This document shows positions 47,536 to 56,705 of a DNA stretch of 64,000 nt, in pieces. The notes beneath the pieces are model-generated. The model was not told the origin of the DNA and made no database searches. It saw nothing but the letters and a program-made list of their open reading frames with translations. Made by a program: the position numbers and the translations under genes. This DNA comes from JAPORY01 sp965215385 (lineage in GTDB: Bacteria; Pseudomonadota; Alphaproteobacteria; Rhodobacterales; Rhodobacteraceae), in assembly GCA_965215385.1 (NCBI GenBank), contig OZ244059.1:124001-188000 (forward strand), written 5' to 3'. Numbering within the stretch: the first letter of the stretch is position 1; each line of letters opens with the position of its first letter.

Positions 47536-48230
47536 ATGACACGTTTATTACCCCCCCCCCCCCTAAATTAATTTACCCCCTGCTCCTGCTGCTGGCCGGG
47601 CTTGCGGCACCGTTGGCGGCGCAGACGACCGTCACCAGCTCCGGGCGGGTCGGCGAGACGGCTTGCCTCAATCAAAAGGAGATCAATGCTTCGAATCTCT
47701 CCATCACGGGATTATCCACAACCAGCGTGACCTATACTGGCCCGACCATAGGATGGAACGACTACGTCGGGCGGCTTGGCGATATTCCAGCACCTGCAAA
47801 GGTGCGTATATGGTTTGATACTGTCAACGCCCTTACAGACCGAAGATCGTCTGCAGCACGTTTTATAATTAGAAGCGGTGAGCAGCTCAGCAGCCAAAAC
47901 CTAAGCAATTCTGGCTTGTCGCCGAAGACCCCTTATTATCTGGAAGCTGTTTTTCAGGCACTAGATGCAGACGATAGCAGAGTCCAGAGTATACCGGACC
48001 AGGTGTTTACCCGCCGCTGCTTTATGACCGGCGGCACCTACACCATGAACGTTGACCCTTCATCATCTGAGGGTCGGAACAGCGGGTGCTTCACGGTCAG
48101 CGAATTTAAGGGGACTATGGATACCATCCAGCATGTCCGCAACTGCTGGTGCGGGCGCAAGACCACTATGTCCCTGTGGCAATCCGCACAGGCCAACACC
48201 GATTGGCATAACACGTGGGGATGCCGGTAA
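47536..48230 (+). CDS. Phase-variable secreted six-cysteine protein A (OFF, poly-C frame shift)
   Basis: ATG at 47536 after GGAGG reads MTRLL and then enters 13 C (47551-47563). At 13 C the frame stops after CTA AAT TAA. With 11 or 14 C it would read through KLIYPLLLLLAGLAAPLAAQ, a clean signal peptide, into a secreted protein ending at 48230. With 12 or 15 C it stops at the first TAA. The mature part (about 200 residues) has a fibronectin-III-like stretch (GLSPKTPYYLEAVF) and six Cys in ETACLN, RRCFMTGG, SGCFTV, NCWCGR and WGCR. No other start serves the signal-peptide frame. Coding DNA is GC-rich compared with its surroundings. Confidence 0.8.
47551..47563 (+). repeat. Poly-C tract (13 C), slippage site of gene A
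   Basis: A homopolymer five codons after the start codon. Two off-frame stops (TAAATTAA) follow immediately, so a length change acts as a clean switch. Confidence 0.9.
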
Positions 48231-48290
48231 GCGGCTATTGCCCTGACATCCGTGCGGTGGCAGCCGGAGACCCTCACGGTCGTTGCCGGT

Positions 48291-48311
48291 CGCCGCCCTC
48301 TGCCGGCGGCG
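48291..48311 (+). terminator. GC-rich hairpin downstream of gene A
   Basis: CGCCGCC and GGCGGCG form a 7-bp stem with a 7-base loop about 60 bases after the stop codon. There is no T-run, so termination would be weak or Rho-assisted. Confidence 0.4.
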
Positions 48312-48394
48312 CACGGTCCCTGCAACCGTATTCGTGTATGCCAAAACCCCATCGACAAAACCGTGTAAGGAAATTTTTAAACCAGGACACTACC

Positions 48395-48872
48395 AAAGTT
48401 GAATGCGCTAGTATACCTATTTTGAGTGGGATTTCTGCGATGTCGCACAAGTTTAAACATCGTGACCTTAGGACCGCTTTTTTGCCTAAAAATGATGCTA
48501 TTTCGCCGGCGTCGTTCAGTTAGGGACGAGGTTGATAGGCAGCTGACCGAATTTTTCCCGTCGAATAGGCATCAACCATAATTGCAAGCGATAGAGGCCA
48601 CGAGAGCGTAAATCCCCATTCTCCTTAGTTTTCTTCGATTCAGTAATTTTTTCGGCAACGGTTGGCATTCCCGATGGGAACGGTTGTTGCTTGCGTCAGG
48701 GTTTGGATAACGACTATATTGACTGCACCGAAACAACGTATGTGGTATTTTTACCAATTGGCAATCAAACTGCAATGAACCTAGGTTGAGTGGGGCGTTC
48801 GCCGATGCTGGGGAGATTGCCTGATTTTGATTTGCCGAACACGCGCAAAGCCCTGGAAAGGGAGCGCGTGAC
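48395..48872. other. Intergenic region right of cassette A
   Basis: About 480 bases between the cassette and the convergent P-loop gene. A 27-residue frame from 48440 (MSHKFKHRDLRTAFLPKNDA) may be a remnant but has no support. Nothing else is evident. Confidence 0.35.
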
Positions 48873-49745
48873 CTAACCCCGATGTTCTTCTTCGATTGCC
48901 TCTGCGACGATTTGCTCGAAGCTTGTAGCACTCGAGCAAGCGGCTAGTTTCGTCTCAGAAACTGTTACCCCCCATTCTGCCATGGCTTGATAGATCGGCT
49001 GCCGATGTGCAACTGACCGTACGTAAGTCCATCGCAAAAAAGCATCTGGGTCTACGGAATTTTCGGTGCACTCGTGTTCTTCAAGATAGGTCTTCCAGGC
49101 GTTGGCCAAGAAATCTGCTCGATAGGCCATTGGTTTTGGTTCCTCATCGAACCGATTGCGGAGTGTGGCGGCGTCGACTTCCGTACCTTTTAGCCAAATC
49201 ATAAGGGTGTGTTTCGCAAGCTTCGATAGGATCGGATCGTTCGCATCTTGAGGATCAACCCATTCACAGATTGAGCCCCCAGTATCGCAGATAAAGTCCT
49301 TCTGGCCGTCGTCGTGCGTCCGCTTGAGAAAACCTTCGGTTTCTAAGAGTGCTTCCACCTCGGCGTGACGAAATTGTTCTTGGCGACGGCGGTACTCCTC
49401 AAACGGCAAGCCGCCGAATTCGGGGTTTCCCGGTTTTCCCAAATAACACGATACGGCTGTCAAGTTGGCAAACCCAACGTTGAGGTGAATGGAAATAGCT
49501 TCTGCTTCGAGCAGTTCTCGCAGGAGGGGGTTTCGCTTCGCTTCTAACGCAGCATTATCAACAATATATTTGCCCATATACTGAGTGCCGATTCGATAAT
49601 CGACGGAATAATGATACCAACCAGCTTGATGGCGCAAGATCATCGCCATTCGAGTCTTGCCCAAGCCTGACATACCAAACAGTGTAACCCTTTTGTGCTC
49701 TGCCGAGAGCCATTCTTCGGGAGTATTGTACAGCATTAAATTCAA
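48873..49745 (-). CDS. Conserved P-loop ATPase of unknown function
   Basis: A 290-residue protein with Walker A FGMSGLGKTRM near residue 25. Adenine- or metal-binding residues are not obvious. Other landmarks are VDYRIGTQYMGKYIVDNA, NVGFANLTAVSCYLGKPGNP and the C-terminal LRWTYVRSVAHRQPIYQAMA. I recall similar alphaproteobacterial ATPases but no assigned role. The start may be the ATG at 49736 (MLYNTPEEW) rather than 49745. It lies 21 bases downstream of the EamA gene, which is transcribed in the same direction. Confidence 0.75.
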   Translation of the reverse strand: MNLMLYNTPEEWLSAEHKRVTLFGMSGLGKTRMAMILRHQAGWYHYSVDYRIGTQYMGKYIVDNAALEAKRNPLLRELLEAEAISIHLNVGFANLTAVSCYLGKPGNPEFGGLPFEEYRRRQEQFRHAEVEALLETEGFLKRTHDDGQKDFICDTGGSICEWVDPQDANDPILSKLAKHTLMIWLKGTEVDAATLRNRFDEEPKPMAYRADFLANAWKTYLEEHECTENSVDPDAFLRWTYVRSVAHRQPIYQAMAEWGVTVSETKLAACSSATSFEQIVAEAIEEEHRG

Positions 49746-49766
49746 TCCGTGCCGTCACCATTGGAA

Positions 49767-50678
49767 TCAAGATGATCTGTTGCGAATAACTTTATTGAAC
49801 CATTTGCCGTCAAGAATAAACAGGCCCGAAGCAATGAAGAAAAAGCCAACAAAGGCCGGCCAGTCAAGCGATTCATCTAAAAAGGCAGCACCCAAGAAAA
49901 TGGCTACTGGCGGAATGAGGAGCGTGACGAGCATCGTGTTGCCGCTACCGGCAGTGGCGATGATGTGGAAGTAGAGAAGATAGGCACCGGCGGTGGCAAT
50001 GATAGAATAATAAGCAATCGCCAACCAAGTGGCGGGCATTAAATTAAACTGGATGGGGCCATCGCATATTCGGGCGATAGGGAGGAGCAATAATGTCGCC
50101 ATCGTCAGCATGCCAGTGGCGGCCACGATTGGGGAGAGGGTTGTCAAGCGTAGTCGCGCCCAAGCGGATGCAAAAGCATACGATAACGTGCCGATCAGTA
50201 CCGCGAGTTGCGCAACTGAATAAATATCAAGGCCCTTCAGGTTTTCCAAGCCGATTACCGTTGCGCAGCCAACCACCCCGAGAGTGACACCAAACAGTCT
50301 TGCGACAGTCAAGCGCTCATCGACAAAAATGAGGGCCGCTACGAGAACGGCGAAGAGTGCAGTGACCGAGTTCAAGATTGAAATGACGCCCGTTTCGACA
50401 TGAATTTGCGCCCATGCCATGAGCGAAAACGGAATGACATTGTTTAAGATCCCCATGACGAAGAAGGCAAACCATGTTCGAGGTTCTCGTGGTACTCGCA
50501 ATCGGAACGCGATGACGAAAGCCCAAAGGACGAGCATCGCCCATCCAGTGCGATGCAGGACTGAAGTCAAGAATGGCACTTCCCACAATGCCACTCGGAT
50601 GGAGAAGAATGATGCGCCCCAAATCAATCCCAAGAGGCAAATTGCACCCCAAGAACGCAGTGAGATTGTTAACTGCAT
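49767..50678 (-). CDS. EamA/DMT-family transporter
   Basis: A 303-residue inner-membrane protein with about ten hydrophobic helices in two EamA repeats, typical of drug/metabolite exporters (RhaT/EamA type). GLIWGASFFSIRVALWEVP opens repeat one, and AFLDESLDWPAFVGFFFIASG marks the second. The substrate is unknown, and amino acids or their derivatives are common. A second EamA gene lies just upstream in the same direction. Confidence 0.88.
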   Translation of the reverse strand: MQLTISLRSWGAICLLGLIWGASFFSIRVALWEVPFLTSVLHRTGWAMLVLWAFVIAFRLRVPREPRTWFAFFVMGILNNVIPFSLMAWAQIHVETGVISILNSVTALFAVLVAALIFVDERLTVARLFGVTLGVVGCATVIGLENLKGLDIYSVAQLAVLIGTLSYAFASAWARLRLTTLSPIVAATGMLTMATLLLLPIARICDGPIQFNLMPATWLAIAYYSIIATAGAYLLYFHIIATAGSGNTMLVTLLIPPVAIFLGAAFLDESLDWPAFVGFFFIASGLFILDGKWFNKVIRNRSS

Positions 50679-50729
50679 TGATCGCAGTACCGCGAGCGGT
50701 GTTTGCCGGTTAGCATAAATTTACTTGCG

Positions 50730-51689
50730 TCAACTGAGAAGAGGTTTACGAGTGCCGGACCAAACATTGAGATAAATGGCACCAAAGATGATTATAGCCC
50801 CTAGGGCGACGGCGTAGTCAATCTGTTCGCCATATAAAATCCAACCAACGACGAAGATCACCGGTAGACGGGCAAACTCAAACGGCACAACGACGGTTGT
50901 CGGGGCTAACTCGAGCGCTCGACAAATGCAAATATGGGCAATGAGACCGGCGCAACCGATCACTACTAGCCACGGCAGCGTGGTTGGCGTGGGTAAGGTA
51001 ACATTGCCGTCAATACTGACGGTTACGATCCCCATAATTAGCTGAAGTAAAGTCATCCAAAACATGATACCCAGAACCGACTCGAAGGTGAGAAGCCGAC
51101 GTGAAAAAATGTATGTCAGTGCAAAAAAAAGAGCGCAGGCCGTGGCCGCTATGAGACCGGGGTTAATGGCTGTCACAGTTGGACGAACGACAATGAGTAT
51201 GCCAATAAATCCACATAGTGACGCGATGACTTTCACTCGGGTCAGTGGCTCACCCAACATGATTGGTGCTAGTATCATGACCCACAAAGGGCTGGTGAAT
51301 TCCAATGCAAAGACCTGTGCCAACGGGATCGTGGCGATGGCAAAAAACCAGAGATTCTGGCCAGAAAAGTGAACAACGTTGCGTAGCAAATGGGTTCGCA
51401 AATAGAGCGTCGAGATTTCGTTCCAACGCTGCGATAGCGACAGAATGGTAACGATGATTATGAACCCGATCATTGAGCGATAGGTCATCAATTCAAAGGT
51501 GTCGTGGGTTGTTGATATTTGGCGCCCGGCAACAGCCATTGAGGTAAACGATACGATAACACCAGCCATCCAAGCGGCGGCGTGACCGACATTACGGTGT
51601 TGCGGCAGAATTCTATTGGGGGACAAAATGACGACCGATGATAGGGGAATGATACTATTGGCAAGCGAAGACTTGTGAGCGAAGACCAA
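50730..51689 (-). CDS. EamA/DMT-family transporter (second)
   Basis: A 319-residue protein with ten predicted helices and two EamA repeats. AWMAGVIVSFTSMAVAGRQI lies near the start, and LLGEPLTRVKVIAS-type and ILYGEQIDYAVALGAIIIF segments close each repeat. It is only distantly similar to its neighbour, so this is not a recent duplication. It is separated from it by 51 bases, so they may be cotranscribed. The start is uncertain within the first 20 residues. Confidence 0.87.
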   Translation of the reverse strand: MVFAHKSSLANSIIPLSSVVILSPNRILPQHRNVGHAAAWMAGVIVSFTSMAVAGRQISTTHDTFELMTYRSMIGFIIIVTILSLSQRWNEISTLYLRTHLLRNVVHFSGQNLWFFAIATIPLAQVFALEFTSPLWVMILAPIMLGEPLTRVKVIASLCGFIGILIVVRPTVTAINPGLIAATACALFFALTYIFSRRLLTFESVLGIMFWMTLLQLIMGIVTVSIDGNVTLPTPTTLPWLVVIGCAGLIAHICICRALELAPTTVVVPFEFARLPVIFVVGWILYGEQIDYAVALGAIIIFGAIYLNVWSGTRKPLLS

Positions 51690-52029
51690 AACAGTTCATT
51701 ACACAACTCCTAAAGCCTCATTGGCGAACTGTCGAACACGGAATCATAGAATCTCTTGCGTGCGAATTACCGCAGAAGTTCAAAAAAATTCTATCCTTCG
51801 ATCGAGCACCAGTTCAAAGTTGCAATCGGCGTGTCGATGCGCTGGGTTTCTTCGACCTTACTGCGTGAGTATTGATCACCTCGAGTTCAATGAGCACTCT
51901 ACCAGCAAGCGGCAGCGTCTGAGATAAACGCAAAATCTAGAGTTCGCCGCCCCTGTGTATGTGCGGGGCGTTGCGGGGAAAGTTGCTGACAAGCGTTTGG
52001 CAGCGATGGTTTTAGCCCGCACGCCGACC
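51690..52029. other. Intergenic region between the EamA gene and guaA
   Basis: About 340 bases with no supportable gene. A plus-strand frame (51721-51927) is Cys/Arg/Ser-rich and not protein-like. It probably holds the EamA promoter. Confidence 0.4.
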
Positions 52030-53604
52030 TTATTCCCATTCGATGGTGCCCGGAGGCTTTGACGTTATGTCATAGGTCACGCGGTTAATTCCAGAAACCT
52101 CATTTATGATACGCGTTGCTGTTTCACTCAGGAAGTCGTGGGAAAAAGGATAATAATCAGCAGTCATTCCGTCGACTGAAGTGACGGCCCGCAAAACGCA
52201 CGCGTAGTCGTAGGTTCGACCATCGCCCATGACGCCAACCGTTCGAACTGGCAAAATGGCCACAAAGGCTTGCCATATGTCGTCATAGAGGCCGTGTTTT
52301 CGTATCTGATCAATGTAGATGCCATCAGCGCGTCGTAGCAGATCTAACTTCCCGCGGCTGAATGTTCCGGGACAACGGATAGCTAATCCAGGACCGGGAA
52401 ATGGATGTCGACGAATTAATTGCTCTGGTAACCCGAGTTCACGACCCAGCGTGCGAACTTCGTCCTTAAAGAGGTCTCGGAGCGGTTCAACCAACTTCAG
52501 CCCCAGTTCGTCGGGTAAACCACCAACATTGTGATGGGACTTGATTGTCTCGGACGGTCCGCCAGTGGCTGAGACAGACTCAATAACGTCAGGATACAGT
52601 GTTCCTTGCGCCAAAAACTCAACTTGTTCGATATTGGCGGCATATTTTTGAAAAACTTCAATAAAGCGTTTGCCGATAATTTTTCGTTTGGTTTCAGGAT
52701 CGCTCTCGCCCTCTAATGAGTTTAAGAACAGATGTGGCTCATCAGCAAATACCAAGGGCAAGTTGAGATTCTCTTGAAAAAGCGATACGACTTCCTCGGC
52801 TTCGCCTTGTCTTAGCAATCCGTGATCAACAAAAATACACGTTAGCTGATCACCCACAGCATGATGCACAAGCATGGCGACAACGGCGGAATCAATTCCG
52901 CCTGATAGACCGCAAATCACTCTTTTTTGACCGACCTGTTCCCGAATTCGTCGGATCGCCTGTTGCCGGTAAGCCGTCATCGTCCAATTTCGTTCAATAT
53001 TCGCTATCGTAAGGAAATTTTCATAGAGTTTGCTACCTTTGGGGGTATGATGCACCTCCGGGTGAAACTGCACCCCGTAGAACTTTCGTGCGGGATCGGC
53101 GATTACGGCGAACGGTGCATTCGCTGAATAGCTATAGACGTGGAAATCTTGGGGTAATTTCGATACGTGATCCCCGTGGCTCATCCAGACCTGTTCTTGT
53201 CCCGCCGCAAACCATCCGTCCAAAAGTTGCAGCGGCTGTTGTTGGGCAACGAAGGCGCGGCCAAACTCGGAGGTGCTGGTTCCACTCTGATCACTACCGC
53301 TGGCGACATCACCGCCGAGGTCAACGGTCATGATCTGCTGGCCATAGCATATGGCCAAGATGGGGACTCCGAGTTCGTAAACCTGTCTGGGGGGTCGGGG
53401 TGCGGTTGCTTGGGTTGCACTGGCCGGACCGCCAGATAGGATAATGGCCTTCGGCGTTAATTCCTGTAGGCGTTTGGCAGTCACATTGTGATAGGGAAAA
53501 ATTTCACAATAGGCGTTGAGTTCGCGTAAGCGTCTCGCAATCAGTTGGGTAAATTGACTGCCGAAATCAATGATCAGAATTCGGTCAACAGCCGGTGTAT
53601 TCAT
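52030..53604 (-). CDS. guaA: GMP synthase (glutamine-hydrolysing)
   Basis: Makes GMP from XMP using glutamine and ATP. The N-terminal class I amidotransferase has the nucleophile Cys in PILAICYGQQIM and the His/Glu in FGVQFHPEVHH. The ATP pyrophosphatase domain has the PP-loop GLSGGIDSAVVAML. The C-terminal dimerisation domain ends DITSKPPGTIEWE, the invariant family end. The ATG at 53604 gives 524 residues; a GTG three bases earlier is also open. Confidence 0.98.
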   Translation of the reverse strand: MNTPAVDRILIIDFGSQFTQLIARRLRELNAYCEIFPYHNVTAKRLQELTPKAIILSGGPASATQATAPRPPRQVYELGVPILAICYGQQIMTVDLGGDVASGSDQSGTSTSEFGRAFVAQQQPLQLLDGWFAAGQEQVWMSHGDHVSKLPQDFHVYSYSANAPFAVIADPARKFYGVQFHPEVHHTPKGSKLYENFLTIANIERNWTMTAYRQQAIRRIREQVGQKRVICGLSGGIDSAVVAMLVHHAVGDQLTCIFVDHGLLRQGEAEEVVSLFQENLNLPLVFADEPHLFLNSLEGESDPETKRKIIGKRFIEVFQKYAANIEQVEFLAQGTLYPDVIESVSATGGPSETIKSHHNVGGLPDELGLKLVEPLRDLFKDEVRTLGRELGLPEQLIRRHPFPGPGLAIRCPGTFSRGKLDLLRRADGIYIDQIRKHGLYDDIWQAFVAILPVRTVGVMGDGRTYDYACVLRAVTSVDGMTADYYPFSHDFLSETATRIINEVSGINRVTYDITSKPPGTIEWE

Positions 53605-53847
53605 CACCTATGGTCTCCGCATATTTGTCAAAAAATGATCAAGTGTCGCGTTGTTGGTGCCATTGCGTCAATCCATATTGATGGAGCCCGTAACTGCCAA
53701 TTCCGATTGCGCGGGAAGGGCGATGGTTTCGAGATTAAGTCGGAAAAATGCCATTTCTTGAGGATAAATGACGCAAATTGTTAACGTTCGTTACCACTGT
53801 AACATTAATAGATTGAATAGCAGCAGCAGGAAAGAGGCGCTTAGTCA

Positions 53848-55383
53848 ATGGCAAGAACGCGGGGTAGGGGACGTGGCGGCGGTGCTAGTCGCCGAGCGGA
53901 GCGGAGTGCGGTGCGGTTTGAGACCGCAAAATATATTGAGCGCAACATCCCGAACTTTGATTTGTTGAGTGACGAAGCCATTGAGATCATTGAGACGAAT
54001 ACGGAAACGATTTTAGAAGAAATCGGGGTCAATTTTATCAATAACCCCGATGCTCTTGAACGCTGGAAGGGTGTTGGAGCTGACGTCAACGGCGAGCGAG
54101 TACACATTCCTAGAGGTCTAGCCCGAAAACTCAGTAGCACCGCACCCTCGTCCTTCACACAACACGCCCGAAACCCCGATAAGTCAGTTGTGATTGGCGG
54201 CCGCAATCTGGTTTGTTCCCCTGTTTACGGCCCACCTTTTGTGCGCGATTCGGCGCGTGGGCGCCGTTATGCTACCCTCAAGGATTTTCAAGATTTTGTG
54301 AAGCTGGGTTACATGTCGAAGTGGCTGCATCATTCGGGCGGAACTCTATGCGAGCCAACCGATATTCCGGTCAACAAACGACACTTGGACATGGTTTATG
54401 CACACATGTCATTGAGTGATAAGCCCTTTATGGGATCAGTGACCGATCCGTCGCGAGCGCAAGATAGTGTTGATTTATGTCGGATTTTGTTTGGCGATGA
54501 ATTTGTCGATGGCAACACCGTCATGACTTCATTGATCAACATCAACTCACCGATGACTTTCGATGAATTCATGATGGGTGCATTAGAAGTATATGCTCGT
54601 AACAATCAGGCGTGCATCATTTCGCCCTTTATTGTTGGTGGCGCTATGGCACCAGTCTCGGTCGCGGGCATATTGACGCAAGTCCTCGCGGAAGTGTTGG
54701 CCGGGATCAGCTATTCACAGATCATTCGTCCTGGCGCTCCCGTAATTATGGGGGCATTCGTCAGTTCAATTGACATGAAATCGGGCGCACCGACTTTTGG
54801 TACGCCGGAAGCGTCGCAGGTTACTTATGGCGCAGGACAGTTTGCACGGCGCTTAAACTTGCCTTATCGTTCGGCCGGTGCTTATACCGGGTCGAAACTC
54901 CCCGATGCGCATGCGGCTTACGAGACCGCCAATAGTTTGAATATGGGTTTGCTCTCGGGCGTTAATTTTATGCTGCACGCGTGTGGTTGGCTGGAGGGCG
55001 GGTTGGTGGCCTCGCCTGAAAAGTTTGTCATGGATGCCGACCAATTGGGGGTTTTGCACCATTTGGCGGCTGGGATTAATGTGGATACTAATTCGCAGGC
55101 ACTTGACGCCATTTATGAGGTTGGGCCGGGCGGGCATTACTTAGGTTGCGCACACACGCAAGCCAACTATGAAACCGCATTTTGGCAATCGGACTTACTG
55201 GACTACAAACCCTTTGAAACTTGGGATGAACAGGGGGCACGGGATGCTCAGGCCCTCGCGAGTTTGCGGGTTGGTAAACTTCTGGATGATTATCAACAGC
55301 CGACTCTCGCGAGTGATATTGACGAAGCTCTTCTTGCTTATATCGCCAAGAAGAAGGAATCGATGGTCGATGCTTCTTTCTAG
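53848..55383 (+). CDS. Trimethylamine methyltransferase family protein (non-pyrrolysine MttB homologue)
   Basis: Transfers a methyl group from a quaternary or tertiary amine to a corrinoid protein. The 511-residue protein has a basic N-terminal tail, then MttB family motifs LSDEAIEIIETNTETILEEI, SPVYGPPFVRDSARGRRY and GFVSSIDMKSGAPTFGTPEA (here AFVSSIDMKSGAPTFGTPEA). No in-frame amber codon occurs, so pyrrolysine is not used. Non-Pyl members include glycine betaine demethylases (MtgB). The corrinoid, DUF1638 and homocysteine methyltransferase genes at 39.6-46.2 kb are its natural partners, although it is 8 kb away. The substrate is unproven. Confidence 0.92.
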   Translation: MARTRGRGRGGGASRRAERSAVRFETAKYIERNIPNFDLLSDEAIEIIETNTETILEEIGVNFINNPDALERWKGVGADVNGERVHIPRGLARKLSSTAPSSFTQHARNPDKSVVIGGRNLVCSPVYGPPFVRDSARGRRYATLKDFQDFVKLGYMSKWLHHSGGTLCEPTDIPVNKRHLDMVYAHMSLSDKPFMGSVTDPSRAQDSVDLCRILFGDEFVDGNTVMTSLININSPMTFDEFMMGALEVYARNNQACIISPFIVGGAMAPVSVAGILTQVLAEVLAGISYSQIIRPGAPVIMGAFVSSIDMKSGAPTFGTPEASQVTYGAGQFARRLNLPYRSAGAYTGSKLPDAHAAYETANSLNMGLLSGVNFMLHACGWLEGGLVASPEKFVMDADQLGVLHHLAAGINVDTNSQALDAIYEVGPGGHYLGCAHTQANYETAFWQSDLLDYKPFETWDEQGARDAQALASLRVGKLLDDYQQPTLASDIDEALLAYIAKKKESMVDASF

Positions 55384-55459
55384 TAAACCAGTAGGGATTT
55401 TTAGGCAGCAGCGAAAACATAGTTTTGCGCCTGGCGACAGGTTAGGGTATGCGATAGTA

Positions 55460-55548
55460 GTCCCGCTGCCGCGCAGCGTTTTCGCCATCCAACAATGTTT
55501 TTCAAGCTGGCGTTGAAGTGGTCCCGCGGCCGCGTAGCGTTTTCACCA
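55460..55548 (+). repeat. Two 28-base near-identical direct repeats after the MttB homologue
   Basis: GTCCCGCTGCCGCGCAGCGT (55460 on) recurs at 55521 as GTCCCGCGGCCGCGTAGCGT. Over 28 bases each they agree at 25 positions, 61 bases apart. The role is unknown. Confidence 0.75.
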
Positions 55549-55637
55549 AGACATCAACATTCAGAGCGTTGACGCAATCAGTTCAATTTGAACTCAATAA
55601 CACTTAGAACGTGAGGCTAGTAATCAGCGACTTATCG

Positions 55638-56591
55638 TTAAGCCTCTGCCGCTCTTTGCATTCGCGCCGCCCGCAGTTTTTCAAAATCGTCGCCCGCATG
55701 ATAGGAAGATCGAGTTAATGGGCTTGCGGCGACCATCAAGAAACCCTTGCCGTAGGCGGCCTTTTGGTATTGGTTAAACTCCTCCGGTGTTACGAAGCGA
55801 TCAACGTGATGGTGTTTCGCTGTTGGCTGTAGATATTGACCGATCGTCAAGAAATCGACATCCGCGCACCGCATATCATCCATAACGGCGTGCACGGCTT
55901 GGCGATCTTCGCCGAGGCCGACCATGATGCCTGATTTTGTGAACATCAGCGGATCAATTTCTTTGACTCTCTCAAGCAAGCGCAGGGAATGGAAGTAGCG
56001 GGCACCAGGCCGCACTTCGGGATAGAGGCCGGGAACTGTCTCAAGATTATGATTAAACACATCGGGGCGAGCCTTGACCACGGATTCGAGAACTTTTGGG
56101 TCACAATTTAAAAAGTCGGGGGTTAAGACTTCGATAGTCGTGTCCGGACTTTGCTGACGAATTGCTCGGATTGTTTGCGCGAAGTGTCTGGCCCCACCGT
56201 CTTCGACATCGTCGCGGTCTACCGAAGTGATCACCACATGGTTAAGGCCGAGCGTTTTTACGGCCGTTGCCACTCGTCCCGGTTCAAACGGATCTAAATC
56301 CGTCAATGGTTTACCCGTTGCGACGTTACAAAATGTACAGGCGCGAGTGCAAACTTCGCCCATTATCATCATTGTTGCGTGACCTTGAGACCAACACTCA
56401 CCGACATTTGGACAACCAGCTTCTTCGCAAACGGTCACGAGCTTATTCTCACGGATAATATCACGAGTTTTGGTGTATCCCACACCGCCGGGCGATTTAA
56501 CGCGAATCCAGTCGGGCTTTTTGGGTTGCGTTGTTGCTTGACGTCGTACCTTTTCGGGGTGACGCTGAGCGGGGATTGTCAGGTCGCGCAT
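55638..56591 (-). CDS. lipA: Lipoyl synthase LipA
   Basis: Radical-SAM enzyme inserting two sulfurs into octanoyl groups of 2-oxoacid dehydrogenases and GcvH. The auxiliary cluster ligands are in CEEAGCPNVGECW, the radical-SAM cluster in CTRACTFCNV, and the conserved C-terminal Ser in SPLTRSSYHAGDDF. The 317-residue size is normal. A ratA-type gene, its usual neighbour, lies nearby beyond the rhodanese gene. A 16-G tract lies about 120-136 bases upstream of the start. Confidence 0.97.
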   Translation of the reverse strand: MRDLTIPAQRHPEKVRRQATTQPKKPDWIRVKSPGGVGYTKTRDIIRENKLVTVCEEAGCPNVGECWSQGHATMMIMGEVCTRACTFCNVATGKPLTDLDPFEPGRVATAVKTLGLNHVVITSVDRDDVEDGGARHFAQTIRAIRQQSPDTTIEVLTPDFLNCDPKVLESVVKARPDVFNHNLETVPGLYPEVRPGARYFHSLRLLERVKEIDPLMFTKSGIMVGLGEDRQAVHAVMDDMRCADVDFLTIGQYLQPTAKHHHVDRFVTPEEFNQYQKAAYGKGFLMVAASPLTRSSYHAGDDFEKLRAARMQRAAEA

Positions 56592-56705
56592 TGAAACACC
56601 TTTAATCTGTCGGACCTTTTTATAGGGCTATTGCAATGCGAAACAAGGTTTCGCCTTATTTTTCGAGAAGAGATTGATACGGCAAATTTGACTGTCTATC
56701 GCACT

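Larger units (their letters stand above)
47449..48394 (+). mobile_element. Cassette A: non-autonomous inverted-repeat element carrying a phase-variable secreted-protein gene
   Basis: This 946-bp unit starts GGTAGTGTCGCAGTTTAAAT and ends with the inverse (GACACTACC at 48386-48394, inner part TTTAAACCAG). The flanking octamers AAAATTGC (47441-47448) and AAAGTTGA (48395-48402) agree at 6 of 8, like an aged target duplication. It contains no transposase, only one gene. Cassette B at 60827-61757 has the same ends, size, leader and gene plan, so this is a repeated element type. It lies between metA and a P-loop gene. Confidence 0.85.

Noticed and set aside
47551..47563. Poly-C tract as a simple sequencing or assembly error
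   Set aside because: Two independent cassettes have tracts at the same codon position with the same predicted switch logic. Error could alter the exact count but not create this arrangement.
53848..55383. Pyrrolysine-containing MttB
   Set aside because: The frame has no internal amber codon, so it belongs to the non-pyrrolysine branch.
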